Assembly (NCBI GenBank): GCA_963663285.2
Contig: CAXXNI010000004.1
Coordinates: 310,001-374,000, forward strand
From: CAXXOK01 sp963663285
Lineage (GTDB): Bacteria > Bacillota > Clostridia > Christensenellales > Aristaeellaceae
Reading direction: 5' to 3'
DNA: 64,000 bases
Shown here: positions 9,505-17,930 of the stretch, one piece after another
Position numbering within the stretch: position 1 is the stretch's first letter
How the letters are laid out: every line of letters begins with the position of its first letter
Program-made: the position numbers and the translations under genes
The notes under the pieces: generated by a model
The model's database searches: none
Seen by the model: the letters and a program-made list of their open reading frames with translations, nothing else
What the model was told of the DNA's origin: nothing

Positions 9505-11186
9505 ATTAAAAACAAGATCCCCGATGAAGGGGACGAAAACTGGTCGTACAGCGTTCTGATAACCCATGATGCACAATTAAAAACAAGATCCCCGATGAAG
9601 GGGACGAAAACTGAGAAAGTGCCGTCATTCCTTGGAAAGGATTTAATTAAAAACAAGATCCCCGATGAAGGGGACGAAAACTGAGAAAGTGCCGTCATTC
9701 CTTGGAAAGGATTTAATTAAAAACAAGATCCCCGATGAAGGGGACGAAAACTCGAAGTCATGCAGGTTCACAGGTTTGTCATTATTAAAAACAAGATCCC
9801 CGATGAAGGGGACGAAAACGTTTCGTCTTAATTTTCAAAGACTCGTCAGGCGGGTTAATTAAAAACAAGATCCCCGATGAAGGGGACGAAAACTAATTGC
9901 CTGCAACCTGGGACCAATCAATACCATCAAACCATTAAAAACAAGATCCCCGATGAAGGGGACGAAAACTGGATGTAGTCAAACAGTGCATCGTGATACC
10001 CGTCGGGGTATTAAAAACAAGATCCCCGATGAAGGGGACGAAAACTAGGACAGGTTTTTGGACAGGTTTTCATTGCACATTAAAAACAAGATCCCCGATG
10101 AAGGGGACGAAAACCTGCCCTTTGGCTGTATCCTTATACATATTCATATTAAAAACAAGATCCCCGATGAAGGGGACGAAAACTTTTCTACCTGTACTTT
10201 TACCCCGTTGCGGATAATATTAAAAACAAGATCCCCGATGAAGGGGACGAAAACTGGTCGTATTTGTCCATTGCTTCAAAGTACTTAACCTATTAAAAAC
10301 AAGATCCCCGATGAAGGGGACGAAAACGCCGGACAAGGTTTGATTGAATACTTGCTCGCTGTAATTAAAAACAAGATCCCCGATGAAGGGGACGAAAACT
10401 CAATGTGTTCAGCCTTGGTTTTATGGAAAACGATTAAAAACAAGATCCCCGATGAAGGGGACGAAAACGGTTTGGCATGGGAACGGTTGCTTGTGTTTGT
10501 CATATTAAAAACAAGATCCCCGATGAAGGGGACGAAAACTATCGCGTCAACCGCGCATACTGTTTTAGTTCTACAATTAAAAACAAGATCCCCGATGAAG
10601 GGGACGAAGACTTTCCTCACTTCGGTTTGCGCTCGGACTTATCAGATTGTCAAGATTAAAAACAAGATCCCCGATGAAGGGGACGAAAACTCTTTTGTAC
10701 CCACAAAGCCAAAGCAATCACAAGTGAATATTAAAAACAAGATCCCCGATGAAGGGGACGAAAACTAGGACAGGTTTTTTGGACAGGTTTTCATTGCACA
10801 TTAAAAACAAGATCCCCGATGAAGGGGACGAAAACGCCGCTTTTAAAGCAATTGGTGCAAGTTGGGAAACATTAAAAACAAGATCCCCGATGAAGGGGAC
10901 GAAAACCCTCCTTATTCTTCGATCAGCGAATAGTTAAGATTAAAAACAAGATCCCCGATGAAGGGGACGAAAACGCCGCTTTTAAAGCAATTGGTGCAAG
11001 TTGGGAAACATTAAAAACAAGATCCCCGATGAAGGGGACGAAAACCCTCCTTATTCTTCGATCAGCGAATAGTTAAGATTAAAAACAAGATCCCCGACGA
11101 AGGGGACGAAAACGCACTTCCGGCACGGATTCAGCTTAATCGGCATGTTGAATTAATTACAAGATCCCCGATGAAGGGGACGAAAC
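9505..11186 (+). CRISPR. CRISPR array, 24 repeats and 23 spacers, type III-A
   Basis: The 36-bp repeat begins ATTAAAAACAAGATCCCC and ends GAAGGGGACGAAAAC. CCCC and GGGG form a stem around a GATGAA loop, so Cas6 cleavage would leave an ACGAAAAC 5' tag, close to the ACGAGAAC tag of other type III-A systems. Spacers are 32-43 bp. Repeat starts: 9505, 9576, 9646, 9716, 9784, 9858, 9934, 10010, 10079, 10148, 10219, 10292, 10364, 10433, 10504, 10576, 10655, 10730, 10800, 10871, 10939, 11010, 11078 and 11156. The repeat at 10576 ends GAAGAC. The one at 11078 has CCCCGACGAAGGGG. The last (11156-11186) has lost five bases. Spacers 2 and 3 are identical, 8 and 18 differ by one T, and the pair 19-20 recurs as 21-22, leaving about 19 distinct spacers. 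The array is transcribed in the cas direction. Confidence 0.98.
10836..11113 (+). repeat. Tandem 139-bp duplication of two spacer-repeat units
   Basis: 10836-10974 (spacer 19, repeat, spacer 20, repeat) is followed directly by 10975-11113 with the same two spacers. The only difference seen is a T-to-C change in the last repeat (11078-11113). This is the expected product of unequal recombination between repeats. Confidence 0.9.
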
Positions 11187-11194
11187 TTTATGGA

Positions 11195-11232
11195 ATAGAA
11201 ACAGATGTAAAATGAGTTACATCTATTTCTAT
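11195..11232 (+). repeat. 16-bp inverted repeat just after the array
   Basis: Arms 11195-11210 and 11217-11232 pair over 16 bases with one mismatch around a 6-base AATGAG loop. It starts 8 bases after the degenerate terminal repeat, and its second arm runs into the start codon of the cas2 remnant. No T-run follows, so it is not a standard intrinsic terminator. It may instead cap the array transcript or mark a recombination scar. Confidence 0.6.
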
Positions 11233-11419
11233 GAATATGGAGCGTAGATATGATGATGTGGATAATACTGGAAGAAGTTTGGCGAAGTATCTGGATGAAT
11301 TTGGCGTAAGTATACAAAAATCTGCCTATGAGTGTATAATAAACCGGAAGATATATCAGCGTTTAATTGATGGCTTGCCAAGATTTATAGAACAAGAGGA
11401 TTCTGGTTTGAGTGTATAA
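11231..11419 (+). pseudogene. cas2: cas2 remnant (62 codons)
   Basis: The short frame contains YDDVDNTGRSLAKYLDEFG, then VSIQKSAYEC, then IDGLPRFIEQEDSGLSV. This parallels the Cas2 pattern of YD(V/I), KxLExYG-x-R-V-Q-x-SVFEC, and a C-terminal ExDS(V/L) stretch. The first beta strand (normally V-x-YD at the very N-terminus) is replaced by MNMERR, and the frame stops where Cas2 normally continues with IYxL. At 62 codons it is about two thirds of a normal Cas2 (about 90 aa). No cas1 is present anywhere in the window. I read it as a decayed adaptation gene at the trailer end of the array. The match is by eye and moderate, and a ribosome site is weak or absent. Confidence 0.65.
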
Positions 11420-11507
11420 AATGTCGGGCCATGCTGATGTTAAAGTTTTGGTAATATACCAATTTCGCAAGATTCTGAAGTTGTGATTATTTAAGATGAG
11501 GTTTGTT

Positions 11508-12842
11508 ATGAAAAATGTTTTGTTTTCTCCGCTTGGAATGAGTGACCCTGTTCGTGGTGGTTTTGATGGACCAATGCTTCATATCCTTAGACACTATGAT
11601 GTTGAAATTGCATACTTTTTTCTTACAAATGATATTGCAAAAGATGAAGATAGGGTTCACTGGCAGGAAAACGCAGTAAAAGCAGTATCACCATCTACGA
11701 AAATAGAAATGATACGGTCGGATATAGTTGATGCTTCTGTCTTTTCGGTGTTCATTCCAAAATTTGAAAAGGAGATCCGAAATATTGCTAACAGAAACAC
11801 AGGGAAGAGGATATTGCTTAATTTGACTTCGGGCACACCACAGATGACATCGGCATTATGTGTTCTTGCTTCTACAATGCCATATGACTTTCTTCCCATT
11901 CAAGTAACAACGCCTGAGAATAAGGACAATAGAAAGGTTTCGCATGAAGAACCGACAGCAGACATTGAAAGTTTGTTGCAAGATGATTTTGATAATGACG
12001 TTTCCTTTAAAACAAGTAATAGAACAAAAGAAATTACACTTGATAACTACACGAAAACAAACATTAAAAATCAGATAATATCGCAAATAAATGATGGTAA
12101 CTATTATTCTGCGTTTTCGATAGCAAATTTTAACAGAGAATATTTTCGCAGGGAAATTGTTGAAGCACTTCAAGGTGCATACAAGAGAATAAATTTTCAG
12201 TATAAAGAAGCGGTTGCAAATTTCAAGACTGCAAGAATTAGTGGGATTATGCCTGATATGGACGAAACCATTCTCACATATCTTGAATATTATCTTATTA
12301 TGAGACAAAATTTGATGAGAGGCGATTTTTCAAGATACTTACTGAATGTTAGTGTATATTCATATAAACTCCAATACATTCTGCTTTTCAACAATTTTAT
12401 GTTTGATGTAAATGATATTCTTGATGAGCACCAAAGAATAGATGATGCAAAGATTAAGACGCTTGATGCTGGGTTATACACACATTTAGTGAAGCGAGAA
12501 GTAAGGTGTACTGGCGAGTTTTTAAATAGTATACATATGAAATATATTATAGGGTATTTTGCCAACAAAAATAGGAATCCTAATATTCTTGAATGTAGTA
12601 AAAGGATATATCGAAACAGCGAAATGTTTAGAAAATATAGAAATCAAGTTGCTCATGAGTTTACATCAGTTGGCCGTGCGGAATTTGAAATGCTGTGCGG
12701 AGAATCTGTTAATAAGCATATTAGCAATCAAGATAAGTTATTCGTAGAGGCAATGGGGACGCCTCAAGTGACTGAAAAAACACTTGACAGCTACGAGAAT
12801 ATGAATAAAGAGTTGATTCGACTATTGGATAAACTAAGCTGA
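11508..12842 (+). CDS. csm6: Csm6, CARF-HEPN cyclic-oligoadenylate-activated RNase
   Basis: The ancillary RNase of type III-A systems: the CARF domain binds cyclic oligoadenylate made by Cas10 and the HEPN domain degrades RNA. The N-terminal CARF domain opens MKNVLFSPLGMSDPVRGG and includes LLNLTSGTPQMTSALCVLA, the LxxSSGTP-type loop of Csm6 CARF domains. The C-terminal HEPN motif is R378-N-Q-V-A-H383, a clean RX4H. I chose the ATG at 11508 because GATGAGG lies 6 bases upstream; the ATG at 11496 is part of that site. The length is 444 aa, normal for Csm6. It lies beyond the array and cas2 remnant but shares their base composition and strand. Intact motifs here and in Cas10 imply a working signalling branch. 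Confidence 0.93.
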   Translation: MKNVLFSPLGMSDPVRGGFDGPMLHILRHYDVEIAYFFLTNDIAKDEDRVHWQENAVKAVSPSTKIEMIRSDIVDASVFSVFIPKFEKEIRNIANRNTGKRILLNLTSGTPQMTSALCVLASTMPYDFLPIQVTTPENKDNRKVSHEEPTADIESLLQDDFDNDVSFKTSNRTKEITLDNYTKTNIKNQIISQINDGNYYSAFSIANFNREYFRREIVEALQGAYKRINFQYKEAVANFKTARISGIMPDMDETILTYLEYYLIMRQNLMRGDFSRYLLNVSVYSYKLQYILLFNNFMFDVNDILDEHQRIDDAKIKTLDAGLYTHLVKREVRCTGEFLNSIHMKYIIGYFANKNRNPNILECSKRIYRNSEMFRKYRNQVAHEFTSVGRAEFEMLCGESVNKHISNQDKLFVEAMGTPQVTEKTLDSYENMNKELIRLLDKLS

Positions 12843-12926
12843 GCGTATGGGTGCAGCGTAAAGTAAATTGTTTGATTCGATTCATAAAATGCAGTGGAAT
12901 ACACAAAATGGGAGCGAGATACAACA

Positions 12927-13955
12927 ATGCATATTCACTATTTCCAGCGGTACCATTCAAAAGAGAATGTTGTAACATCTAATACAATGCTTATGCTGGC
13001 GCGATTATATAATTATAATGCAGATAAATTCTTTACGATGATAAATGCATTGATCCTTGGCGAGGATGAAACCCCTGAAATCACTTTCAATCTTCAGGTT
13101 GCAGGAGATGATAGTGTACCAGATGCTGTGATTAGTCAGAAGAGTTTTAAAATCGTAGTAGAAACCAAATTATACAATCAGTATGGCTTAGATCAACTAA
13201 CCAACCATCTTAAACAATTTGCAGATGAAGAAATTAAAGTACTCTTGACCATTGATCCAAAACCGATGAAAAATAAAATGCTTGAGGATTTAGCGATTAA
13301 ATTGGCTAATTATAACACTGGAAGATTGGCAGAGCTGAAAACACCTGTCAAGCATACAAACCTGACTTTTGAACAGTTGATTAAGGCGATGGAAGACATT
13401 GTAGATGATAGAGATACAGAAATCATCGCTGTACTGGACGATTTTAAAGCATACTGTTTTGATGAAAGACTAATCTCTGATAGAGAAAAATGGATGCGTG
13501 CTGTTACGGCTGGGAGAACCCTTAGGGATAACATTGAATTGAATTTATACTATGATGACGCAGCACATAGCTTTTCGGATCATGGATATATTGGGTTGTA
13601 TAGCAATAAGAGTATTCGCGCAGTTGGGCGACTTGAGAAAACAGTAGTGGTTAATCCGGGAGACGAAAGCCCATATAATACTGAAACCGGCGAAGCTTTA
13701 ACTGACTTTGAATCTGATAATATAAGAAGTGCAATGAAGAGAGCCAAAGAGAACGGTTACAGCCTTGATGATGTACCACATAGATTCTTCTTGGTTGACA
13801 AGTTCTATGCGATGGATTTCCGAAAAGCCAGCAAGAACCCAATACAAAAAAGCAAGTTTTTCAATTTGGGGGAGATGCTCGGGTATGAAAAAATGCCTGA
13901 TACTGCAGAAATCGCAAAAGACCTTAACGGGAAAACGTGGGAAGAATTAACGTGA
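12927..13955 (+). CDS. PD-(D/E)XK nuclease-like protein, possible defence accessory
   Basis: A 342-aa protein with a candidate PD-(D/E)XK core in its N-terminal third: P65-D66 in DSVPDAVIS, then E79-T-K81 in KIVVETKLYNQYG, followed by a helix with LDQLTNHLKQF. This order (PD, spacer, ExK, Gln/Asn-rich helix) is typical of restriction-like nucleases. The C-terminal 250 residues match nothing I know; I see no CARF or membrane segment. The ATG at 12927 is used: the frame opens earlier with GTG at 12894 but has no ribosome site there. It lies 84 bases after csm6 on the same strand with the same AT-rich composition. It could be a type III ancillary nuclease, an independent restriction-like system or a toxin. 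Function unproven. Confidence 0.6.
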   Translation: MHIHYFQRYHSKENVVTSNTMLMLARLYNYNADKFFTMINALILGEDETPEITFNLQVAGDDSVPDAVISQKSFKIVVETKLYNQYGLDQLTNHLKQFADEEIKVLLTIDPKPMKNKMLEDLAIKLANYNTGRLAELKTPVKHTNLTFEQLIKAMEDIVDDRDTEIIAVLDDFKAYCFDERLISDREKWMRAVTAGRTLRDNIELNLYYDDAAHSFSDHGYIGLYSNKSIRAVGRLEKTVVVNPGDESPYNTETGEALTDFESDNIRSAMKRAKENGYSLDDVPHRFFLVDKFYAMDFRKASKNPIQKSKFFNLGEMLGYEKMPDTAEIAKDLNGKTWEELT

Positions 13956-13996
13956 TTCGCTATTTCTCATAAGGTGCTGATCGGGGAGAATGAGGT

Positions 13997-14410
13997 ATGA
14001 AGAGATTTGATGCGCTTACTAAATACATACCTATACTTGAAGGACATGAAGCTGGTAACTGGGTGATTGATCGGGAAAACGATGGAACAAGCGAACATCC
14101 AATTAGAATGCCCTATGTAGATTACTCTTTACCTGTTATCCAATTTGAGGATGCGGTATATAAAGCAGTTGATAAATACCCTGATATGAAATTATCCAGC
14201 TATAATAGTATTTTACAGAAATTTGGGATTGAATGGGGTAGTGAGTCAATGCAAGAAGCAGACGTATCAGAGGTAGATGCCCTGTGTGTTATAGCACTTC
14301 TGGTTGGCGTAATACGTGCAGAACGCTTCTGCGATGGTGCACTTTTACGCTTCTTTAAAAATGGTTGCATATTAAAATGGCTTCGTCGACTTGAAGAACT
14401 GGATGAATGA
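13997..14410 (+). CDS. DUF6508 family protein
   Basis: A 137-aa protein matching the pattern I know as DUF6508: MKRFDALTKYIPILE at the start, then DGTSEHPIRMPYV, GIEWGSESMQEADVSEVDA and RAERFCDGALLRFF near the C-terminus. The family is widespread in Bacillota and has no established function that I know of. There is no signal peptide or membrane segment. It follows the nuclease-like gene by 41 bases on the same strand, and the ATG has a GGGGAGAATGAGG site upstream. It is the last gene of the AT-rich island before the tRNA. A defence role is only suggested by position. Confidence 0.75.
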   Translation: MKRFDALTKYIPILEGHEAGNWVIDRENDGTSEHPIRMPYVDYSLPVIQFEDAVYKAVDKYPDMKLSSYNSILQKFGIEWGSESMQEADVSEVDALCVIALLVGVIRAERFCDGALLRFFKNGCILKWLRRLEELDE

Positions 14411-14557
14411 GTTGTATGCATGTTTTTATTGTGATTCGTAGTATTCATTCTTCTCGTGGATAAACGCAACCAAACAACCCATTCATGAATATAAAGCTAG
14501 GTTCGACTATTAAAGATAATGCTCCAGCATGTGGGAGCAGAACCTTTGCTCGTTTTT

Positions 14558-14586
14558 AAAGGCAGTTTTATAGGGACTGCCTTTTT
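14558..14586 (+). terminator. Intrinsic terminator after the defence island
   Basis: AAAGGCAG (14558-14565) pairs with CTGCCTTT (14577-14584) and is followed by TT and G. A weaker GCTCC/GGGAGC hairpin lies just upstream near 14521-14537. It probably ends transcription from the DUF6508 gene. Confidence 0.7.
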
Positions 14587-14665
14587 GCATACCGTTTTGC
14601 ATACCATAAGTATGCTGAACGGGTATTATTTAGTTATATACGAGAAGTTTTGAGAAATTAAAACC

Positions 14666-14690
14666 CCCTTGAAACCTTATGTTTCAAGGG
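14666..14690 (-). terminator. Intrinsic terminator of tRNA-Arg
   Basis: CCCTTGAAAC (14666-14675) and GTTTCAAGGG (14681-14690) form a perfect 10-bp stem. Read on the minus strand the stem is followed by GGTTTTAATTTC, a short U-tract, placing it 9 bases beyond the tRNA CCA end. Confidence 0.8.
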
Positions 14691-14698
14691 AGTTTGCT

Positions 14699-14775
14699 TG
14701 GTACGCCCGGTGCGATTCGAACGCATGACCTTCAGAGTCGGAGTCTGACACTCTATCCAACTGAGCTACGGGCGC
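14699..14775 (-). tRNA. tRNA-Arg (anticodon CCG)
   Basis: A 77-nt cloverleaf on the minus strand. The acceptor stem is GCGCCCG/CGGGCGT, the D-arm is GCTC-AGTTGGATA-GAGT, the anticodon arm is TCAGA-CTCCGAC-TCTGA with anticodon CCG (reads CGG, Arg), and the T-arm contains TTCGAAT. The discriminator is A and CCA is encoded (complement at 14699-14701). Its 3' end faces the AT-rich CRISPR island. Confidence 0.97.
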
Positions 14776-14791
14776 ATACGGTGCGCAAACC

Positions 14792-14820
14792 ATTGTAACG
14801 CAAAGGATTTCTGTTGTCAA
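14792..14820 (-). promoter_or_regulatory. Promoter of tRNA-Arg
   Basis: On the minus strand, TTGACA (14815-14820) and TACAAT (14792-14797) are separated by exactly 17 bases, ending 16 bases before the tRNA 5' end. This is a near-consensus sigma-70/sigma-A promoter. Confidence 0.85.
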
Positions 14821-15350
14821 GCGATCTGCTGTGGAAGGAACGTTTTGCGATTTTTAAGCGGATTGCAACTCTTTTTGCAATTTTTAGAGAGGATAACATA
14901 ACGCAAAGCGTTGTGTCCGTTTGGTTTGAAGGCGATTGCCATCTGCAACTTTTCCTGCAACTTTTTGTACAATTTCTGCTCTGGCTTGCGGCTGATTACG
15001 AAACAACAGGTGGATGTTTGGCTAATATAACAGATCGTCTCTTTTTTAAGACGAATCTTGCACATTACAGCAAACCAAAAGCAGACGGGGAAACATAGCG
15101 TCTACAGGCATGTGATCATACCGCTGCTGTGTGTATGGTAACAATTGAATTGGCGAAAAACAGCAGCGTTTGTATTCAAACGGAACGAAACATATACACT
15201 CTGGTACGATTTTGGAAGTTTTGGACAATACAAAAGCGGATTTCAATAATAGACAATCGAATCTGCCGGTTGTATCGTTAAAACACAAAGGAATGATGAG
15301 ATGAGATCATTCCCATTGAAAACATCCCAATAATTAAAGGAGGTTCATTC
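14821..15350 (+). promoter_or_regulatory. Intergenic regulatory region of the 20-gene catabolic cluster
   Basis: These 530 bases hold no convincing gene; a 94-codon frame (14814-15098) has no ribosome site and overlaps the tRNA promoter. A weak promoter candidate is TTGGAC (15221-15226) with AATAAT (15245-15250), 18 bases apart. Downstream lies a perfect 8-bp inverted repeat, GGAATGAT (15290-15297) and ATCATTCC (15306-15313), about 40 bases before the SBP start codon. It could be an operator or leader hairpin. The response regulator at 32585 is the obvious candidate regulator, but no site can be assigned to it. Confidence 0.4.
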
Positions 15351-16901
15351 ATGAAAAGGATTCTTGGCATTCTGTTAGTTCTGGCACTGGTACTGGGCAT
15401 GGCGCTGCCTGCTGTGGCAGAAACTGCGGAAACACCCGTACGCGGTGGCACCCTTACCGTGGCAAAATCCATGGATATGTCCACACAGGGTTTTGACATC
15501 ACGCATACTACCTTCTCCCAGGCGGACTGCTACGTATTAAGCCAGATCTACGAAACCCTGCTGAAGGTTGATGATGACGGCAACTTCGTCGAAGGCCTTG
15601 CGACAAGCTGGGAATATACCGAGGACGGCCTCGGTTTGGTGCTCACGCTGCGTGAAGACGTATCCTACTCCGACGGCACCAAATTTGACGCGGCAGGCTG
15701 CGCTGCGGTGATGAATTACTACCTCAGCGAAGAATGCGGACACGTCAACAAAGGGTCCGATCTTGCGTTGATCAGCGATGTGCAGGTGCTGGATACGTAT
15801 AAGATTCAGGTGAACACCACAGCGCCGGATGCAGGCTTGCTGACTATCCTCACCGGCAACTCCTTTATGCTGATGTCTCCCGGCAATGTGGAGAATGGGG
15901 ATGCATCCACCAACCCCATCGGCACCGGTCCTTTCGTGCTGAGCGAATACGTACAGGGCGACCATATCACCCTTACGGCAAACCCCAACTATTACAAGAT
16001 GGGCGCGGACGACAGCCCCCTGCCTTATCTGGATACGATTGAATACAAAATTATGACGGATGATTCCGTGAAAACGACCAACCTGAAATCCGGCGATGTG
16101 GACGGCGTGGATATCCACTCCTCCACCAACAGCGTACTCTCGGCTATGGCGATGAGCGACATGACCACTTATGAGTATGACTACGCTATTAATTTCTGGT
16201 CCGGCTTCAACTTTACTAAGGAACAGTTCCAAAACCAGACACTGCGTGAAGCTGTTTCCTACGCGATTGACCGGCAGGAAATTGTAGACGTCGTATTTGA
16301 AGGCCTTGCCACCACCACGCCGTTCTTCTCCAAGCCTTCGCAATGGTGGTATTACGACTATGCTGTGATTACGGAATACGATCCTGCAAAGGCAAAAGAA
16401 CTTTTGACCAAAGCCGGATATCCGGACGGCATTACCATTGAAATTGCAAACATCTCTCGTGAGCCGGACAACTCGATTGTGCAGTTGATGCAGTCGCAGA
16501 TGGCGGAGGCGGGTATTAACCTCGTCATCAACGCGCTCGAGCGTACCTCTTGGGTATCCTATGTTAAGACCGAGGTTGCCCATGAAATGTGCATCGGCCA
16601 GAACGGCAATGCGGGCGTGGATGTAAGCCGCCAGCTGAAAGACCCGATGGTCAGCTACATGTCCACCGTATATGAGCCGGTAGTCGAACTGCAGGCGATC
16701 TATACCAGCCTGAAATCCCTCACGAACGAAAGCGAGCGTCTTGCCGCTGTGCAGCAGCTGCAGAAGTTCTACCACGACAACACCATGCAGCTGATTATTT
16801 GCCAGAGCCATAGCTACTGCACATTCAGCAACATCGTGAAAAACGTACAGTTTACCTCGATTGCCTCCCTGGATTTCTCTGAAACCTGGATCGAAGACTG
16901 A
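15351..16901 (+). CDS. ABC importer substrate-binding protein, family 5 (DppA/OppA type)
   Basis: The extracellular binding protein of a peptide/nickel/opine-type importer, 516 aa. A Sec signal peptide (MKRILGILLVLALVLGMALP) ends at a likely AVA-ET cleavage site. There is no lipobox cysteine, so how it is held to the cell is unclear. The mature protein has the family pattern: GGTLTVAKS, QIYETLLKVDDDGNFVEGLA, SWEYTEDGLGLVLTLREDV, and a central GPFVLSEYVQGDHITLTANP segment. A strong AAAGGAGG site precedes the ATG. It heads the cluster and is separated from the permeases by a hairpin, as often seen where binding protein must outnumber permease. The substrate is unknown; family 5 proteins also bind non-peptides. 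Confidence 0.93.
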   Translation: MKRILGILLVLALVLGMALPAVAETAETPVRGGTLTVAKSMDMSTQGFDITHTTFSQADCYVLSQIYETLLKVDDDGNFVEGLATSWEYTEDGLGLVLTLREDVSYSDGTKFDAAGCAAVMNYYLSEECGHVNKGSDLALISDVQVLDTYKIQVNTTAPDAGLLTILTGNSFMLMSPGNVENGDASTNPIGTGPFVLSEYVQGDHITLTANPNYYKMGADDSPLPYLDTIEYKIMTDDSVKTTNLKSGDVDGVDIHSSTNSVLSAMAMSDMTTYEYDYAINFWSGFNFTKEQFQNQTLREAVSYAIDRQEIVDVVFEGLATTTPFFSKPSQWWYYDYAVITEYDPAKAKELLTKAGYPDGITIEIANISREPDNSIVQLMQSQMAEAGINLVINALERTSWVSYVKTEVAHEMCIGQNGNAGVDVSRQLKDPMVSYMSTVYEPVVELQAIYTSLKSLTNESERLAAVQQLQKFYHDNTMQLIICQSHSYCTFSNIVKNVQFTSIASLDFSETWIED

Positions 16902-16920
16902 TTCAAACGGAAGTAAAAAG

Positions 16921-16952
16921 GAGTGGGCGGAGGAGTCGTTTTCCGCCCACTC
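16921..16952 (+). promoter_or_regulatory. Intercistronic hairpin between binding protein and permease
   Basis: GAGTGGGCGGA (16921-16931) pairs perfectly with TCCGCCCACTC (16942-16952). No U-run follows, and the ribosome site of the next gene comes directly after. It likely stabilises the upstream mRNA or partially attenuates transcription. Confidence 0.7.
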
Positions 16953-16971
16953 TTAACGGGAGGTACATGCT

Positions 16972-17928
16972 GTGATTGTATCCATTGGCAAAAAGCTTTT
17001 AACAGCCATTCCGGTTTTGCTGATTGTCAGTATTGTGCTGTTCATTCTGCTGAATGCTCTCCCCGGCGATGCCGCGGATGCGCTGGCTTCGATGGATGCC
17101 AGCCCGGAAGAAATTGAACAGATGCGCGAAGATATGGGGTTGAACGATCCCATCTATGTGAAGTATTGGAACTGGATTTCCGATGTTGCGCAGGGCAACT
17201 TTGGAACATCGCTGATTAATGGGTCTTCTGTCAGCGAGAAAATTGAGCAGCGCTTTCCGGTTACGCTGGAACTGACGCTTCTGGCGATGATCGTAGCCAT
17301 TTTAATTGCGTTGCCGCTTGGCATTGCGTCGGCGACACACCGAAATAGTTTTTTAGACAGCGTATGCAGCTTCTTTGCCATGCTTGGGCAGGCAATGCCG
17401 CATTTTTGGCTGGGTATGCTGATGGTTCTTCTTTTCTCGGTTCAACTGCATTGGCTGCCTGCCTCGGGCTATGTTGCCATCAGCGAAAGTTTGGGGAAAA
17501 ACCTTCTGCGTATGCTGATGCCGGCGGTCGCCATCGGGTTTACATTTGCCGCAACCGTAATGCGGCAAACACGTTCCGCAGTATTGGACGTGCTGGATCA
17601 GGATTATATCAGCACCGCGAAAGCCAAGGGGCTTCCCGGACGCGTGATCATATGGAAGCATGCGCTTAAAAACGCTTTGATTCCGGTTGTAACGGTAATG
17701 GGGCTGCAAACAGGCCGTCTTTTCGGCGGCGCCATTGTTGTGGAAACTGTGTTTGCTATGCCTGGGCTTGGCACCGCAATCGTCAACAGCATTTATTCCC
17801 GGGATTATCAGGTCACGCTTGGCTGTGTTATGACGGTTGCCATCATCATTATTCTGATTAATACCTTGGTCGATATTCTCTATGTGGTGATTGATCCGCG
17901 GATATCACACCGCCAGAAGGAGGCGTAA
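16972..17928 (+). CDS. ABC importer permease (DppB/OppB type)
   Basis: Inner-membrane permease, 318 aa, with about six membrane segments. The first (residues about 9-30) is followed by the usual external loop (LPGDAADALASMDASPEE, then MGLNDPIYVKYWNW), a GNFGTSL motif, and the BPD_transp_1 coupling region with the EAA-like DYISTAKAKGLPGRVIIWKHALKNA. It starts with GTG at 16972 after CGGGAGG. Its stop is two bases from the ATG of the second permease. The length and order SBP-B-C-D-F match dipeptide/oligopeptide importer operons. Confidence 0.93.
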   Translation: MIVSIGKKLLTAIPVLLIVSIVLFILLNALPGDAADALASMDASPEEIEQMREDMGLNDPIYVKYWNWISDVAQGNFGTSLINGSSVSEKIEQRFPVTLELTLLAMIVAILIALPLGIASATHRNSFLDSVCSFFAMLGQAMPHFWLGMLMVLLFSVQLHWLPASGYVAISESLGKNLLRMLMPAVAIGFTFAATVMRQTRSAVLDVLDQDYISTAKAKGLPGRVIIWKHALKNALIPVVTVMGLQTGRLFGGAIVVETVFAMPGLGTAIVNSIYSRDYQVTLGCVMTVAIIIILINTLVDILYVVIDPRISHRQKEA

Positions 17929-17930
17929 CC

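Noticed and set aside
9333..10937. Open frames of 60-140 codons on both strands across the CRISPR array
   Set aside because: They are translations of the 36-bp repeat (for example runs of KNKIPDEGDEN or SSPSSGILFLI) and carry no gene-like sequence.
9505..11186. Self-targeting spacers matching this window
   Set aside because: Scanning by eye found no convincing match, but a proper search was not possible, so no claim is made either way.
14814..15098. A 94-codon plus-strand frame upstream of the catabolic cluster
   Set aside because: It begins inside the tRNA-Arg promoter, has no ribosome site and no family resemblance.
15537..16811. A 424-codon minus-strand frame opposite the substrate-binding protein
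   Set aside because: It is a mirror of the codon bias of the real gene; it has no ribosome site or recognisable domain.
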